Shown here in pieces: positions 39,114 through 47,560 of a DNA stretch of 64,000 bases. The stretch covers positions 548,172 to 612,171 of the forward strand of contig NZ_KE159657.1 of the NCBI RefSeq assembly GCF_000403395.2, given 5' to 3'. Source of the DNA: Anaerotruncus sp. G3(2012). Its GTDB lineage: Bacteria > Bacillota > Clostridia > Oscillospirales > Ruminococcaceae. The translations under genes were made by a program, and so were the position numbers. The stretch's first letter is position 1; each line of letters begins with the position of its first letter. The notes beneath the pieces are model-generated. The model saw only the letters and a program-made list of their open reading frames with translations. It had not been told where the DNA came from and did no database searches.

Positions 39114-40913
39114 ATGAAATCAATCACAAGGCGCACATGGGCGATGGTGTTGGCAGTGTCGATGCCCTGTGTGATCGGAACACAGACCTTTGCAGAGGGG
39201 AGCCCGACCTCCAAAGATGAGGTGGTCTATGTCAACCTTAACCATGATGGTTCGGTCGATGAAATTTATGTGGTCAATGTATTTGAACTTGCCCAGCCGG
39301 GAAAGATCACCGATTATGGGGACTACAGCGCGGTGCGCAACCTGACAACCACTGCACCGCTCTCGCTCCAGAACAGGCAGGTGACAGTGGATGTGCCCGC
39401 CGGGAAGTTCTACTATCAGGGGACGCTCAAAACGCGTGAAATGCCGTGGAAGGTTGGGATTTCCTACACGCTTGATGGGAAATCGGTCAGCGGGGAAGAC
39501 CTTGCCGGGAAGAGCGGCCATCTTGAGATGCAGGTGAGTCTGACCCAGAACCACAGCGCGAACCCGCTCTATCTGGAAAATTTCGCATTGCAGGCTACTA
39601 TTCTGCTCGATAGTGAGCGGTGCAAAAATATCATTGCCCCGGATGCAACGGTTGCCAATGTGGGCGAGAACAAACAGCTTTCCTATATTGTACTGGCGAA
39701 CAAGGAAAAATCGTTTTCCATCTCGACAGATGTAACCGATTTCGAGATGAGCGGCATCCAGATCAACGGAATTCCGCTTACCCTCAATATCGACGACCCG
39801 GACACCGCTGAATTGATGGATAAGGTTTACGAACTACAGGATGGTGCGGTGGAACTGGATGACGGAGCGGCCAAATTGGATGACGGTGTGACCGAACTTC
39901 AGGACGGCGTGACCGAGCTGAAAGACGGTGCAATTGACCTCGAGGACGGCGCATATGACCTGTTCGATGGGACGAAGGACCTCAAAAAAGGGGTGGAGAA
40001 GCTCTCAGACGGGTCGGATGCCCTGACTGACGGCGCGGAGGCGTTCCGGGTTGGGCTGCGCACCCTGACCAGCCAGTCGGACACTCTGACCGCTGGTTCG
40101 GAGCAGGTTGCGCAGGGGCTGAAACAGATCGAAGCCGGTTCGGAGCAATATCTTGCACAGCTTGACCAGTTGATCGCGATGTTTTCCAAACAGCGGGATC
40201 AGCTCCGCAAGGCACAGGTACAGCCGATGAAGGATACAGGCAATCCGCCGGAATCGCTCACCCTCTCGATGGAAGACCAGGGGATGCTATTGGCGATGAT
40301 TGACGATCAGATCGCCTTGTTGGAACAGCTCCGGGCAGGTTATGCCGCGATTGATGCGGGCATTGGACAGCTCGCGGGGAGTTATCCGGCACTGAATGTG
40401 GGGATTCATCAGTATACCGAGGGGGCTGACACGCTCTCCGGTGCGTATTACGATCTGTATGACGGGATTCGGGAACTGCGCGGCGGCATGAGCGAGCTGA
40501 GCACCGGCGCACAGGACTTGAAACAGGGTGCCAAGGAGCTGTATGATGGGACAGTCGATCTGCGCGACGGTTCCGACCAGCTCTATGATGGGACGCTAGA
40601 GCTGAAAGATGGAACGATTGAGCTGACCGATGGCACGACCGAACTGCGCGATAAGACCTGGGACATGGACACTGAGGTGGATGACCGGATTGACGAGATG
40701 ATGGAGGAATACCGCAATAAAGAATTTGTGATGCCCTCGTTCGTCAGCCCTAAAAATACCGAGGTAGATGCAGTACAGTTTGTGATGAAAGTTGCGGAGA
40801 TCGAGGTTGAAGAGACGCCTGTGCCGCCGGAGGAAGAGGCGGAACAGCCCGGTTTCCTGCAAAAACTGAAAAATCTGATCCCGTTTGGAAAAAAGAAAAC
40901 TGACGGGGAATAA
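39114..40913 (+). CDS. Secreted heptad-repeat (LxDG) protein, YhgE-like
   Basis: 599 residues. Signal peptide with TWAMVLAVSMPCVIGTQTFAEG. An N-terminal globular part (about 30-235) is followed by two blocks of seven-residue repeats of the form x-x-L-x-D-G-x (coding 39835-40035 and 40435-40665), about ten and eleven units. A helical spacer separates them (about 310-435). Such Leu/Gly heptads occur in YhgE/Pip-type export proteins. The C-terminus is basic after a Pro/Glu stretch (NLIPFGKKKTDGE) and has no clear transmembrane helix. Last gene of the TetR-controlled MMPL operon. Function unknown. Confidence 0.7.
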   Translation: MKSITRRTWAMVLAVSMPCVIGTQTFAEGSPTSKDEVVYVNLNHDGSVDEIYVVNVFELAQPGKITDYGDYSAVRNLTTTAPLSLQNRQVTVDVPAGKFYYQGTLKTREMPWKVGISYTLDGKSVSGEDLAGKSGHLEMQVSLTQNHSANPLYLENFALQATILLDSERCKNIIAPDATVANVGENKQLSYIVLANKEKSFSISTDVTDFEMSGIQINGIPLTLNIDDPDTAELMDKVYELQDGAVELDDGAAKLDDGVTELQDGVTELKDGAIDLEDGAYDLFDGTKDLKKGVEKLSDGSDALTDGAEAFRVGLRTLTSQSDTLTAGSEQVAQGLKQIEAGSEQYLAQLDQLIAMFSKQRDQLRKAQVQPMKDTGNPPESLTLSMEDQGMLLAMIDDQIALLEQLRAGYAAIDAGIGQLAGSYPALNVGIHQYTEGADTLSGAYYDLYDGIRELRGGMSELSTGAQDLKQGAKELYDGTVDLRDGSDQLYDGTLELKDGTIELTDGTTELRDKTWDMDTEVDDRIDEMMEEYRNKEFVMPSFVSPKNTEVDAVQFVMKVAEIEVEETPVPPEEEAEQPGFLQKLKNLIPFGKKKTDGE

Positions 40914-40947
40914 AAAAAGCGCTGTGCAATTTCTGCACAGCGCTTTT
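40914..40947 (+). terminator. Terminator of the MMPL operon
   Basis: Stem AAAAGCGCTGTGCA/TGCACAGCGCTTTT with a 4-nt loop begins directly after the stop codon. The stretch to 41106 shows nothing else. Confidence 0.85.
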
Positions 40948-41106
40948 GGCAGCCCATTTTTGCATGGGTCAAAAGGCTCTCCGGCAGCGGAAGTCCGATT
41001 TCCAGATATGTTGGACTTGCGTCTGGCTTGAGGCTGTCCGGACCTGTGTCTTCTCTCCAAAACAGAGAAAGGTTTCATTTTATCAGCCGCGTATGGCGTG
41101 GATGAC

Positions 41107-41148
41107 AAAAACAGGAGGGAAAGCATCTTTGCTTTCCCTCCTGTTTTT
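41107..41148 (-). terminator. Terminator of the gct-hgd operon
   Basis: A perfect stem of about 18 bp (aaaacaggagggaaagc and complement, 6-nt loop) with A/T flanks, 18 nt beyond the hgdB stop on the minus strand. Confidence 0.88.
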
Positions 41149-41165
41149 AATGGGAGAAAATGAGG

Positions 41166-42311
41166 TTAGCGGGTGCTGAGCACGTCGGCGAATGCCTGGA
41201 TCGCAGTGCTTGCCTGACCGAAGTCACGCATCTGCTGGTCAACGCCGAGCTTGATGTGCGGGATATCCGCCTCATCAAGCGCTTTTTTGAACGAAGGATA
41301 TTCCATCTCCTCGGGGTCGCAGAATTGCTGCATGAAGAGCACAAGGCCCTGCGCACCGCTGTCTTTGACCATCTGGGCAACAAATTCAGCGCGGCGGTTC
41401 TGCTCGGAAGCAGGATCGTAAAGGAGGACGTCATAATCCTGCATCGCAAACTGCTGTGCGAGCGCGCGTATCGGGTCGCCCTCTTCGGGTGCATCGACAC
41501 GGATCATGCGGCTCTCGTGCGCAACGTCGTCTGCCGCAATCGCGATGTTGTTGTCCTCGAAAATCTGGAGCAGTTTGGGATTGTCACAGATGATGCCCGA
41601 AGTGACCACCTTGACACCCTTCCAGTTGCAAACCGGCAGTTTCTCCAGTTCAGCATTGAGCGCCTCGAGCTTCTCGGTATAGACATCCTTCATCATGAAG
41701 TAGGAAGCCTTGAGGACTGCGCTACGCTTGGTCGGGGTGATGACATCGCAATGCTCGTTCGCCAGCTTGACGAATTTGCGGCGGGCGGCGCGGCTTTTAT
41801 TATAGACCTTGATCGCCTCCGAAATCGCTTCATCCGAGATCGGCGAGCCTTTCAGCTCTTCCAGCTCCTTGCGGATATTGCTGTACTGGCTCATGCAGAA
41901 GGTAATGCCGTACTCTTTCGCGCGGTTCTGCGGATGTGCGAGGAAGATGACCTTCATCTTGTCGCCCATCGAGACGCGGAAGTTCTGGGACATCGGGCGC
42001 AGGGTGTCGCAGATGGTCGGGGTGATGATCCCGTCCAGCTGATCCATGGTACCGTCAAGCAGCATCTCAAGCGCCAGCTGCGCAATGGTGCAATAGAAGG
42101 TTGCGCAATATTCCTTTGAGCGGTTGATGGTTTTGGTGTTGCTGCCCCAGATGCCGAACGGCATCATACCGGCGGCGTAAACCAGCTCTTCGGGCGCAAA
42201 ATACGGCAGAACGCCGATCGCTTTTTTTCCTGCTGCCTTGCAGTCGTTGAGCTGTTTGGCAGGGTTGGCGGCAATTTCCTTAAATTCGTTCAGCAAAACT
42301 TCGATACTCAT
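41166..42311 (-). CDS. hgdB: 2-hydroxyglutaryl-CoA dehydratase, beta subunit
   Basis: 381 residues (Acidaminococcus HgdB is 379). With HgdA it removes water from (R)-2-hydroxyglutaryl-CoA to give glutaconyl-CoA, using [4Fe-4S] clusters and one high-energy electron. Markers: AAGKKAIGVLPYFAPEELVYAAGMMPFGIWG (about 27-57), YCTIAQLALEMLLDGTMDQLDG, CDTLRP, and VLFMQQFCDPEEMEYP near the C-terminus. It overlaps hgdA by 4 nt (ATGA), matching the need for equal subunits. Last gene of the operon. Confidence 0.93.
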   Translation of the reverse strand: MSIEVLLNEFKEIAANPAKQLNDCKAAGKKAIGVLPYFAPEELVYAAGMMPFGIWGSNTKTINRSKEYCATFYCTIAQLALEMLLDGTMDQLDGIITPTICDTLRPMSQNFRVSMGDKMKVIFLAHPQNRAKEYGITFCMSQYSNIRKELEELKGSPISDEAISEAIKVYNKSRAARRKFVKLANEHCDVITPTKRSAVLKASYFMMKDVYTEKLEALNAELEKLPVCNWKGVKVVTSGIICDNPKLLQIFEDNNIAIAADDVAHESRMIRVDAPEEGDPIRALAQQFAMQDYDVLLYDPASEQNRRAEFVAQMVKDSGAQGLVLFMQQFCDPEEMEYPSFKKALDEADIPHIKLGVDQQMRDFGQASTAIQAFADVLSTR

Positions 42312-43582
42312 TGCGCTTTGGCCTCCTTAGCGAGCTTGTTTTGCTCCATCGCTTCCACAAGTCCCTGTACGCGGGTCTCATACTGGGCAGCGTTGAAGTT
42401 GCGGGGGTCGGCCTGGTCGCCGTCGAACCCTGCGCAGGGGACGCCGAGGTCTTTGGTAAACCGGCGCTGCATCTCGGCCATGTAGCCGCTCCACGGTTTG
42501 CAGCTGCGGTTGTAGTGGACCAGAACACCATCCACCTTGTTGTCGCGGCAGATGCCTTCACGCCAGTCAACACCCTGCTCGATGCAGACCGAGTTCGGCG
42601 CTTTGCAGTAGGCGCGGCAGAGGGAGTCCATATCATCGTAGACAAAGCCGAACGCAGGCGCATAAACGACCGCGGTGACGTTGACGCCATTGCCTTTGAG
42701 CGGCTTGAAGAGCGCTTTCAGGTCGGGCCAGCAGGGGATACCCTCAAACATGACACGGTACTGCTCGGGGAACGGCAGGGTAGAGGTGCCGTTCTTGACA
42801 TGCTCTTCGAGTTCCTCAGCCAGCAGTTCGAACGCCTCAGCAGCCTCGACCTTGCAGCGGGCGGTTACGACGTCGGCCATGTGGTTGAACAGGTCAAAAC
42901 CGGACATCGGTGCGGGCTTATACTGGAGATAGTCGCAGACCTTCAGCCAGGCTTTTGCGGTGCGGTTGGCGTTGGCGCAGACCTGTTTGAACTTCTCTTC
43001 ATCCCACTTGTTGCCGGAAATCTTCTCAAGCTGGACGATCGCGTCGTCGAACTGGCCGCGTATGTACTGCACATAGCTGTCATCGACTTCCACATGGTTG
43101 TTGTAGGGGACGTCGATCATAATCAGCGGGCAGTTGTTCATGCGGGCGATATTCTCATACCATTTGGTCATGCAGTTGCAGATGTTGTTGCAGCAGAGGA
43201 CGAAGTCCGGGCGGGGTACGCGGCGGCCTTCGTTGGTGGTGATGGCGCCGTTCGCACAGGCCAGGCTGATCCGCGCATATCCGCAGATGTCCGCGTCAAA
43301 GCCCATCTCCTCGGCGATCTGGCACATCCGCTCGCCATCGTGTTGGGCAGCAATACCGGCTGCCTGGTTCTCCGGATAGACAACGGCAAGGCCAAGCGTC
43401 TCGGCGATCTCGGCCGGGAACTTGGAGGAGGACCAGCCGATCGGACGGCCCTGTTCTTTTGCAGTCCACGCAGCGGCGTAAACGTCGGAAACGACCTTGC
43501 GCAGTGCTTTTGTTGCGGGGCTGGCTTCTTTCTTCGGCTTCGCGGCAGGAGCCGCAGCCGTGGTTTTCTCGGTTTCAGCCAT
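42308..43582 (-). CDS. hgdA: 2-hydroxyglutaryl-CoA dehydratase, alpha subunit
   Basis: 424 residues. An Ala/Pro/Lys-rich N-terminus precedes IGWSSSKFPAEIAETLGLAVVYPENQAAG. Cluster-ligand candidates are the cysteines in DICGYARISLACANG and LCCNNICNCMTKWYENI, and NRSCKPWSGYM further on. These match the family active-site region. Shorter than some HgdA proteins (about 477) mainly at the ends. Forms the HgdAB component D, activated by HgdC encoded just upstream. Confidence 0.93.
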   Translation of the reverse strand: MAETEKTTAAAPAAKPKKEASPATKALRKVVSDVYAAAWTAKEQGRPIGWSSSKFPAEIAETLGLAVVYPENQAAGIAAQHDGERMCQIAEEMGFDADICGYARISLACANGAITTNEGRRVPRPDFVLCCNNICNCMTKWYENIARMNNCPLIMIDVPYNNHVEVDDSYVQYIRGQFDDAIVQLEKISGNKWDEEKFKQVCANANRTAKAWLKVCDYLQYKPAPMSGFDLFNHMADVVTARCKVEAAEAFELLAEELEEHVKNGTSTLPFPEQYRVMFEGIPCWPDLKALFKPLKGNGVNVTAVVYAPAFGFVYDDMDSLCRAYCKAPNSVCIEQGVDWREGICRDNKVDGVLVHYNRSCKPWSGYMAEMQRRFTKDLGVPCAGFDGDQADPRNFNAAQYETRVQGLVEAMEQNKLAKEAKAQ

Positions 43583-43616
43583 GATGATTCATACCTCCGA
43601 ATCTAAAACTTGGATT

Positions 43617-43651
43617 CCCGGCATACTTCTCGGTCAGGAGCGGATGCCGGG
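43617..43651 (-). other. Intercistronic hairpin between hgdC and hgdA
   Basis: CCCGGCAT and ATGCCGGG arms enclose about 19 nt in the 91-nt gap. No U-tract follows, so it is more likely an RNA stability or processing element than a terminator. Confidence 0.45.
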
Positions 43652-43673
43652 AGCTTTTCCGGGAACTGGGAAA

Positions 43674-44456
43674 CTACTTTTTGAGCGCCTTCTGATAGGC
43701 GAAGAGGGACGCACCAAGCGCGCCGACATACTGGGTGATCGGGGAGGTGAAGATGGTGTGGCCCAGTTCCTCCTCGAGTGCCTTGACCACGCCGCTGTTC
43801 TGGGCGACGCCGCCGGTCATGACGAGCTGGTCACGCACACCGACCCGGTGGGTAAGCCCGGCAACCCGGTTGGCGATCGAGTGGTGGATACCGTTGATGA
43901 TGTCACATTTGTCGCTTCCCTGCGCAAGCTGGCTGATAACCTCGCTCTCCGCAAAGACAGTGCAGGTCGAGCTGATGCCGATTTTCTTGGTAGACTTCGC
44001 GCCCAGCTCGGCGAGGTCGGAAACATTGACCTCGAGCACCCGCGCCATGACATCAAGGAAGCGGCCGGTGCCGGCAGCACACTTGTCATTCATCTGGAAA
44101 TTGATCATCGCGCCATTCTCAATCTGGAGCACCTTGACGTCCTGCCCGCCAATGTCAATAACGGTGTGGACTTCCGGGAACAGGTGGTAAGCACCACGCG
44201 CATGGCAGCTCAGCTCGCTCATCTGCTGGTCTACCCAGTCGATTGAGTTGCGGCCGTAGCCGGTTGCGAGGATATAGGACATATCCTCCTTTTTCAAGCC
44301 GCTCTTTTCCAGCAGTTCGGCAACCGCGCGGTCGGGGCCGGAGGTGCCGGTGCCGGAGGCAACGAGCGACTTGCAGACGATCTCCTGACCGTCCTTGAGG
44401 ATCACGCATTTGGAGGATGTCGAACCGACATCAATGCCCATCGTGTAGATACTCAT
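43674..44456 (-). CDS. hgdC: 2-hydroxyglutaryl-CoA dehydratase activator
   Basis: 260-residue ATP-dependent archerase of the ASKHA fold that injects one electron into HgdAB. MSIYTMGIDVGSTSSKCVILKDG is almost the Acidaminococcus N-terminus. The bridging-cluster cysteines are in NDKCAAGTGRFLDVMA and ISSTCTVFAESEVISQL; ATP motifs are IDIGGQDVK and MTGGVAQN. The start at 44456 follows AGGAAGG; the longer frame upstream has no family similarity. A very oxygen-sensitive step, showing a strict anaerobe. Confidence 0.96.
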   Translation of the reverse strand: MSIYTMGIDVGSTSSKCVILKDGQEIVCKSLVASGTGTSGPDRAVAELLEKSGLKKEDMSYILATGYGRNSIDWVDQQMSELSCHARGAYHLFPEVHTVIDIGGQDVKVLQIENGAMINFQMNDKCAAGTGRFLDVMARVLEVNVSDLAELGAKSTKKIGISSTCTVFAESEVISQLAQGSDKCDIINGIHHSIANRVAGLTHRVGVRDQLVMTGGVAQNSGVVKALEEELGHTIFTSPITQYVGALGASLFAYQKALKK

Positions 44457-44485
44457 TGCATACCTTCCTAATCTGGGAATTTGGA

Positions 44486-44520
44486 GCGCCGGACATCCCC
44501 GCAAACGGGACGCCCGGCGC
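44486..44520 (-). other. Intercistronic hairpin between gctB and hgdC
   Basis: GCGCCGG and CCGGCGC arms with an inner CCCG/CGGG pair lie in the 78-nt gap. No T-run follows. Together with the hairpin at 43617 it may tune relative mRNA levels of the dehydratase genes. Confidence 0.45.
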
Positions 44521-44534
44521 GGAATCACGAGGGA

Positions 44535-45326
44535 TTACTGGGGAACTTTGATGAATGCCTGTTTCGGGTCGATCTCCTCGCGGATGATCTTGATGATGTC
44601 CGGAGTGGGCGGGTCAATCTTGACCGCCTTGGAAACATCGATCTCAAAGCCGGTATTCTCAATGATATCCTCGGGGGAGGAGGTCTCGTAGTAGCCGTAC
44701 AGATACATACGTTTGGTCTGCTCGTCGAACTTCATAATGCCGCGATCGGTAACAACCATCTGCGGGCCGCGGTTTGCAGGCAGGCCGACCTTTGCACGCC
44801 CATCCGGACCGTCGATCCAGCCAGCGCTGGTGACATAGTCGATCTTATCCATGAAGCGGCGCTTCTCATGCTGCATCATGATGATCGTGTTGACGAAGGT
44901 GGCGATGCCGTTCGCGCCGCCCGAACCGGTGAACCGGGTGACCGGGTTGTGATAGTCGCCGATGCAGGTCGAGTTGACGTTGCCGTAAGCGTCGATCTGT
45001 GCGCCGCCGATGAACGCGACCATACGGGAGGTGTCATGCAGCCACTCGTTGGCCTGGAAGCCGACGTACCGGACATTCGGCCACTGCACCGCACAGTGCG
45101 CCATCAGGCGGATGTCGCCGACACTGCGGGGAACCTCGATCGGAGCGCAGTCCATAAGGCCGCTCTCGACGATCAGGGTGCAGTTGGGGGCGTAGATGCG
45201 TTTTGCCAGCGCAGCGCCGATCAGCGGCAGGCCGGTTCCGACGATCGCGATCTGTCCATCGCTGATCGATTTGGCGATCGAAATCGCCTGCATTTCTCTA
45301 TTGGTATAGTTGGTGTAGTCAGCCAT
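44535..45326 (-). CDS. gctB: Glutaconate CoA-transferase, subunit B
   Basis: 263 residues. The catalytic Glu that carries CoA is in LIVESGLMD (about 52-60). Also IVGTGLPLIGAALAKRI, QIDAYGNVNST and FTGSGGANGIATFVNT. With GctA it moves CoA from acetyl-CoA or glutaconyl-CoA to (R)-2-hydroxyglutarate. Length is normal (Acidaminococcus GctB is 266). It starts 3 nt after the gctA stop. Confidence 0.95.
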   Translation of the reverse strand: MADYTNYTNREMQAISIAKSISDGQIAIVGTGLPLIGAALAKRIYAPNCTLIVESGLMDCAPIEVPRSVGDIRLMAHCAVQWPNVRYVGFQANEWLHDTSRMVAFIGGAQIDAYGNVNSTCIGDYHNPVTRFTGSGGANGIATFVNTIIMMQHEKRRFMDKIDYVTSAGWIDGPDGRAKVGLPANRGPQMVVTDRGIMKFDEQTKRMYLYGYYETSSPEDIIENTGFEIDVSKAVKIDPPTPDIIKIIREEIDPKQAFIKVPQ

Positions 45327-45329
45327 TGA

Positions 45330-46298
45330 TTAACCCTCCTGTGCCATCTTGGTCATATCGGTGTGATATCCGAATCCGGGAACCGCCTTCAGATCCGCCA
45401 GACGCGCCCCGCCAACCTTGTTAAGATAACCATTATGATCCTTGACATCATAGACCCAGTCTTTCAGGAACTGGTCGAAATCTTCCTGTGTTTTGCTCGC
45501 CTTGTCATACATGACATAGAACGGGTTATCATAGTCATAGCAGCCATAGCACTGGGACGGATGTGCGCCATGCGGGAGGTGGACAACCGCGTCAACACAG
45601 AAGCCGGGGATCGTGTTGAGGGAAGGCTCGCGGCGGATATACTCGTCGGTGACTAGCTCTTCGCAGGTGACGATGCAATGCTTGGAAGCGATTGCGAGGT
45701 CAACGTCGTGGAACTCGTCGCCATCAATGCGGCAGGTGCCGTCGAACGAAGCCATCTGGACATGGAGGATCGCGACGTCGATCTTCGGGACCGGCAGCAG
45801 GACAATCTGGTTACCGGGATTGAACGGATCGTCCTGGATCAGGAATTTGTCGTTGGGCAGTTTGTCAATCTTCTGGCGCTCCTCTTTGCTGATGCCCCAG
45901 TGATCGACCAGGCCGGTGCCGAGCATCATGCGGATCGGGACGTACGGCAGGCCGAGCGCTGCACCGTGGAACATCAGAACCGCAGCGTCCTGCGAGTAGT
46001 CCTCAAACAGGATCTCGCCCTTTTCGATCGCGTGGCGGAACCGGCGGGAAACGTTGGTAACACCCGAGTTGGCGGTGTAGCAGTTGATGTAGGCTTTTAC
46101 GCGGCCGGCGCCGATGAGCATATCAGCATCGCTTCCGGTCGGGCCGGAATCGAGAATAAAGTCCTTCTGACCCTGACGGATGATCTCCGAGACAGCGGCA
46201 ATCGGCTTTCTGTTGGTGGTGAAGCCGCCGAATGCGATGTAGTCGCCGTCGTGGACGAACTTGGAAATCGCATCAGACAATTGATACACTTTTTTCAC
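45330..46298 (-). CDS. gctA: Glutaconate CoA-transferase, subunit A
   Basis: 322 residues (320 in Acidaminococcus). Family identity is strong: KVYQLSDAISKFVHDGDYIAFGGFTTNRKP, GRVKAYINCYTANSGVTNVSRRF, EDYSQDAAVLMFHGAALGLP, GAHPSQCYGCYDYDNPF. A GTG start at 46298 fits the GGAGG site and the known N-terminus better than the longer frame to 46361. First gene of gctA-gctB-hgdC-hgdA-hgdB, the core of the hydroxyglutarate route of glutamate fermentation. Confidence 0.95.
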   Translation of the reverse strand: MKKVYQLSDAISKFVHDGDYIAFGGFTTNRKPIAAVSEIIRQGQKDFILDSGPTGSDADMLIGAGRVKAYINCYTANSGVTNVSRRFRHAIEKGEILFEDYSQDAAVLMFHGAALGLPYVPIRMMLGTGLVDHWGISKEERQKIDKLPNDKFLIQDDPFNPGNQIVLLPVPKIDVAILHVQMASFDGTCRIDGDEFHDVDLAIASKHCIVTCEELVTDEYIRREPSLNTIPGFCVDAVVHLPHGAHPSQCYGCYDYDNPFYVMYDKASKTQEDFDQFLKDWVYDVKDHNGYLNKVGGARLADLKAVPGFGYHTDMTKMAQEG

Positions 46299-46594
46299 GA
46301 TAAAACCTCCAAAAATATGTATTTTGCAGGGCGGACACCGCCCGGATGCGCCGGAGCGCAAAAGGATCAGGATATTTAGGAAAGTGTTCCTCTGTATTTC
46401 CAGTATAACACATTCTGAGCAGGATTACTTATAAAGATTTGTTAAAAAACTTGCATATGTTGTGTTAGATTTAAGAATCCGGAAAGAGAGAGGCAAAAGT
46501 TCTGTCTTTTTCGACTAAAAAATATTCACAGGCAATCCACAAAGCGACAGGTTTGCACAGTGTTTTTTGAAATTTGACTGTTTTTGCGGATAGT
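46299..46594. promoter_or_regulatory. Divergent control region between gctA and the AraC gene
   Basis: No gene here. On the minus strand TATACT (46402-46407) lies about 105 nt before gctA without a good -35, as expected for an activator-dependent promoter. A short GGGCGG/CCGCCC hairpin sits in the gctA leader near 46329-46345. TTGCATAT occurs at 46451-46458 and again at 46595-46602, each followed by a TTG...TGT context, possible regulator sites. The rest is AT-rich without other signals. Confidence 0.5.
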
Positions 46595-46623
46595 TTGCAT
46601 ATCTTGCTGTCTTATGCTATACT
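46595..46623 (+). promoter_or_regulatory. Promoter of the AraC-type regulator
   Basis: TTGCAT (46595-46600) and TATACT (46618-46623) with a 17-nt spacer, about 50 nt before the ATG. Confidence 0.75.
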
Positions 46624-46677
46624 GTTTTTGCAGGGTGAAGCCTGCCGATTTTCAGCTACAGGCTTTGCAAAGGGGGA

Positions 46678-47499
46678 ATGGCGTTGATACAGGCGAAATA
46701 CCAGCTCCGGCTCAGCCGGGACGATAAATGGCACATGGACCGTCCACATTTCCACGAGGACGTGGAAATCCTGCTTTCGCTTTCGGATGGAGGGGACTTT
46801 TTCATTGAAAACGAGCTCTACCCGCTGCACTGCGGCACCCTGCTGCTGGTGGGAGAAGCGACGCTTCACAAGAGCATCGCAAACGATGCTTACAAGCGGT
46901 ACGTGATGCATCTGCCGCCTTCGGCATTGCAGTCTTTTTCCACGTCGCAGACCGATTTCCTCGCAAGCATCCGTCAGGCGGGCCACTGCACCCGTCTTGA
47001 TCAGGAGCAGACCCAGGAACTGGTGGAGCTTTTTGAACAGCTTGCCGCGCCCGAAAACAGCCGGTTTGGCAGCGATATTGAACGGGTGATCCTGCTGATG
47101 CGGTTTCTGCTTCAGGTGTTCACCTCATTCGAAACGATCGGGCGGGAAGAAGGGATGTTCAGCCCTGAATTTGCGCGGGTCGCCCCGATCCTCGAGTACA
47201 TACAGCAGCACATCACCGAGCCGCTCACCCTGGACATGATCTCCTCGCGGTTTTTTATCAATAAATACCATCTTTGCCACATCTTCAAGTCCGCCACTGG
47301 GTTCAGCGTGATCGAATATATCATCCAGTGCCGGGTGCTCAAGGCACGTGAGCTGCTTCGTCAGGGAATGCGGGTGCAGGAGGTGGGCGAGGCGGTCGGA
47401 TTTCGGAACAACGAACATTTTATCCGTACCTTTGGCACCCTGACGGGGACTTCCCCAAAACGGTACGCCAAGGAATATCTGGCGGGAGACAGGTGTTGA
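46678..47499 (+). CDS. AraC-family regulator with cupin domain
   Basis: 273 residues. The N-terminal cupin-like sensor (WHMDRPHFHEDVEILLSLSDGGDFFIENELYPLHCGTLLLV, about 17-57) contains the usual His pair. The C-terminal double HTH (about 170-270) has LTLDMISSRFFINKYHLCHIFKSATGFSVIEYIIQCRVLKA and VGEAVGFRNNEHFIRTFGTLTGTSPKRYAKEYL. It is divergent from gctA and probably activates the glutamate-fermentation operon, though this is from position only. The AGGGGG site is close to the ATG. Confidence 0.88.
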   Translation: MALIQAKYQLRLSRDDKWHMDRPHFHEDVEILLSLSDGGDFFIENELYPLHCGTLLLVGEATLHKSIANDAYKRYVMHLPPSALQSFSTSQTDFLASIRQAGHCTRLDQEQTQELVELFEQLAAPENSRFGSDIERVILLMRFLLQVFTSFETIGREEGMFSPEFARVAPILEYIQQHITEPLTLDMISSRFFINKYHLCHIFKSATGFSVIEYIIQCRVLKARELLRQGMRVQEVGEAVGFRNNEHFIRTFGTLTGTSPKRYAKEYLAGDRC

Positions 47500-47522
47500 C
47501 CGCTGTTTGATGCATACAGAGC

Positions 47523-47560
47523 GAAGAAGGGCAGGCGGTAGTCTGTCCTTCTTCATTTTT
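47523..47560. terminator. Bidirectional terminator
   Basis: GAAGAAGGGCAG and CTGTCCTTCTTC arms around 8 nt, then ATTTTTATA, between the convergent AraC and RpiR genes. Confidence 0.75.

Noticed and set aside
42311-43606. Plus-strand frame of 431 codons opposite hgdA
   Set aside because: The opposite strand encodes an unmistakable HgdA; this frame is a shadow.
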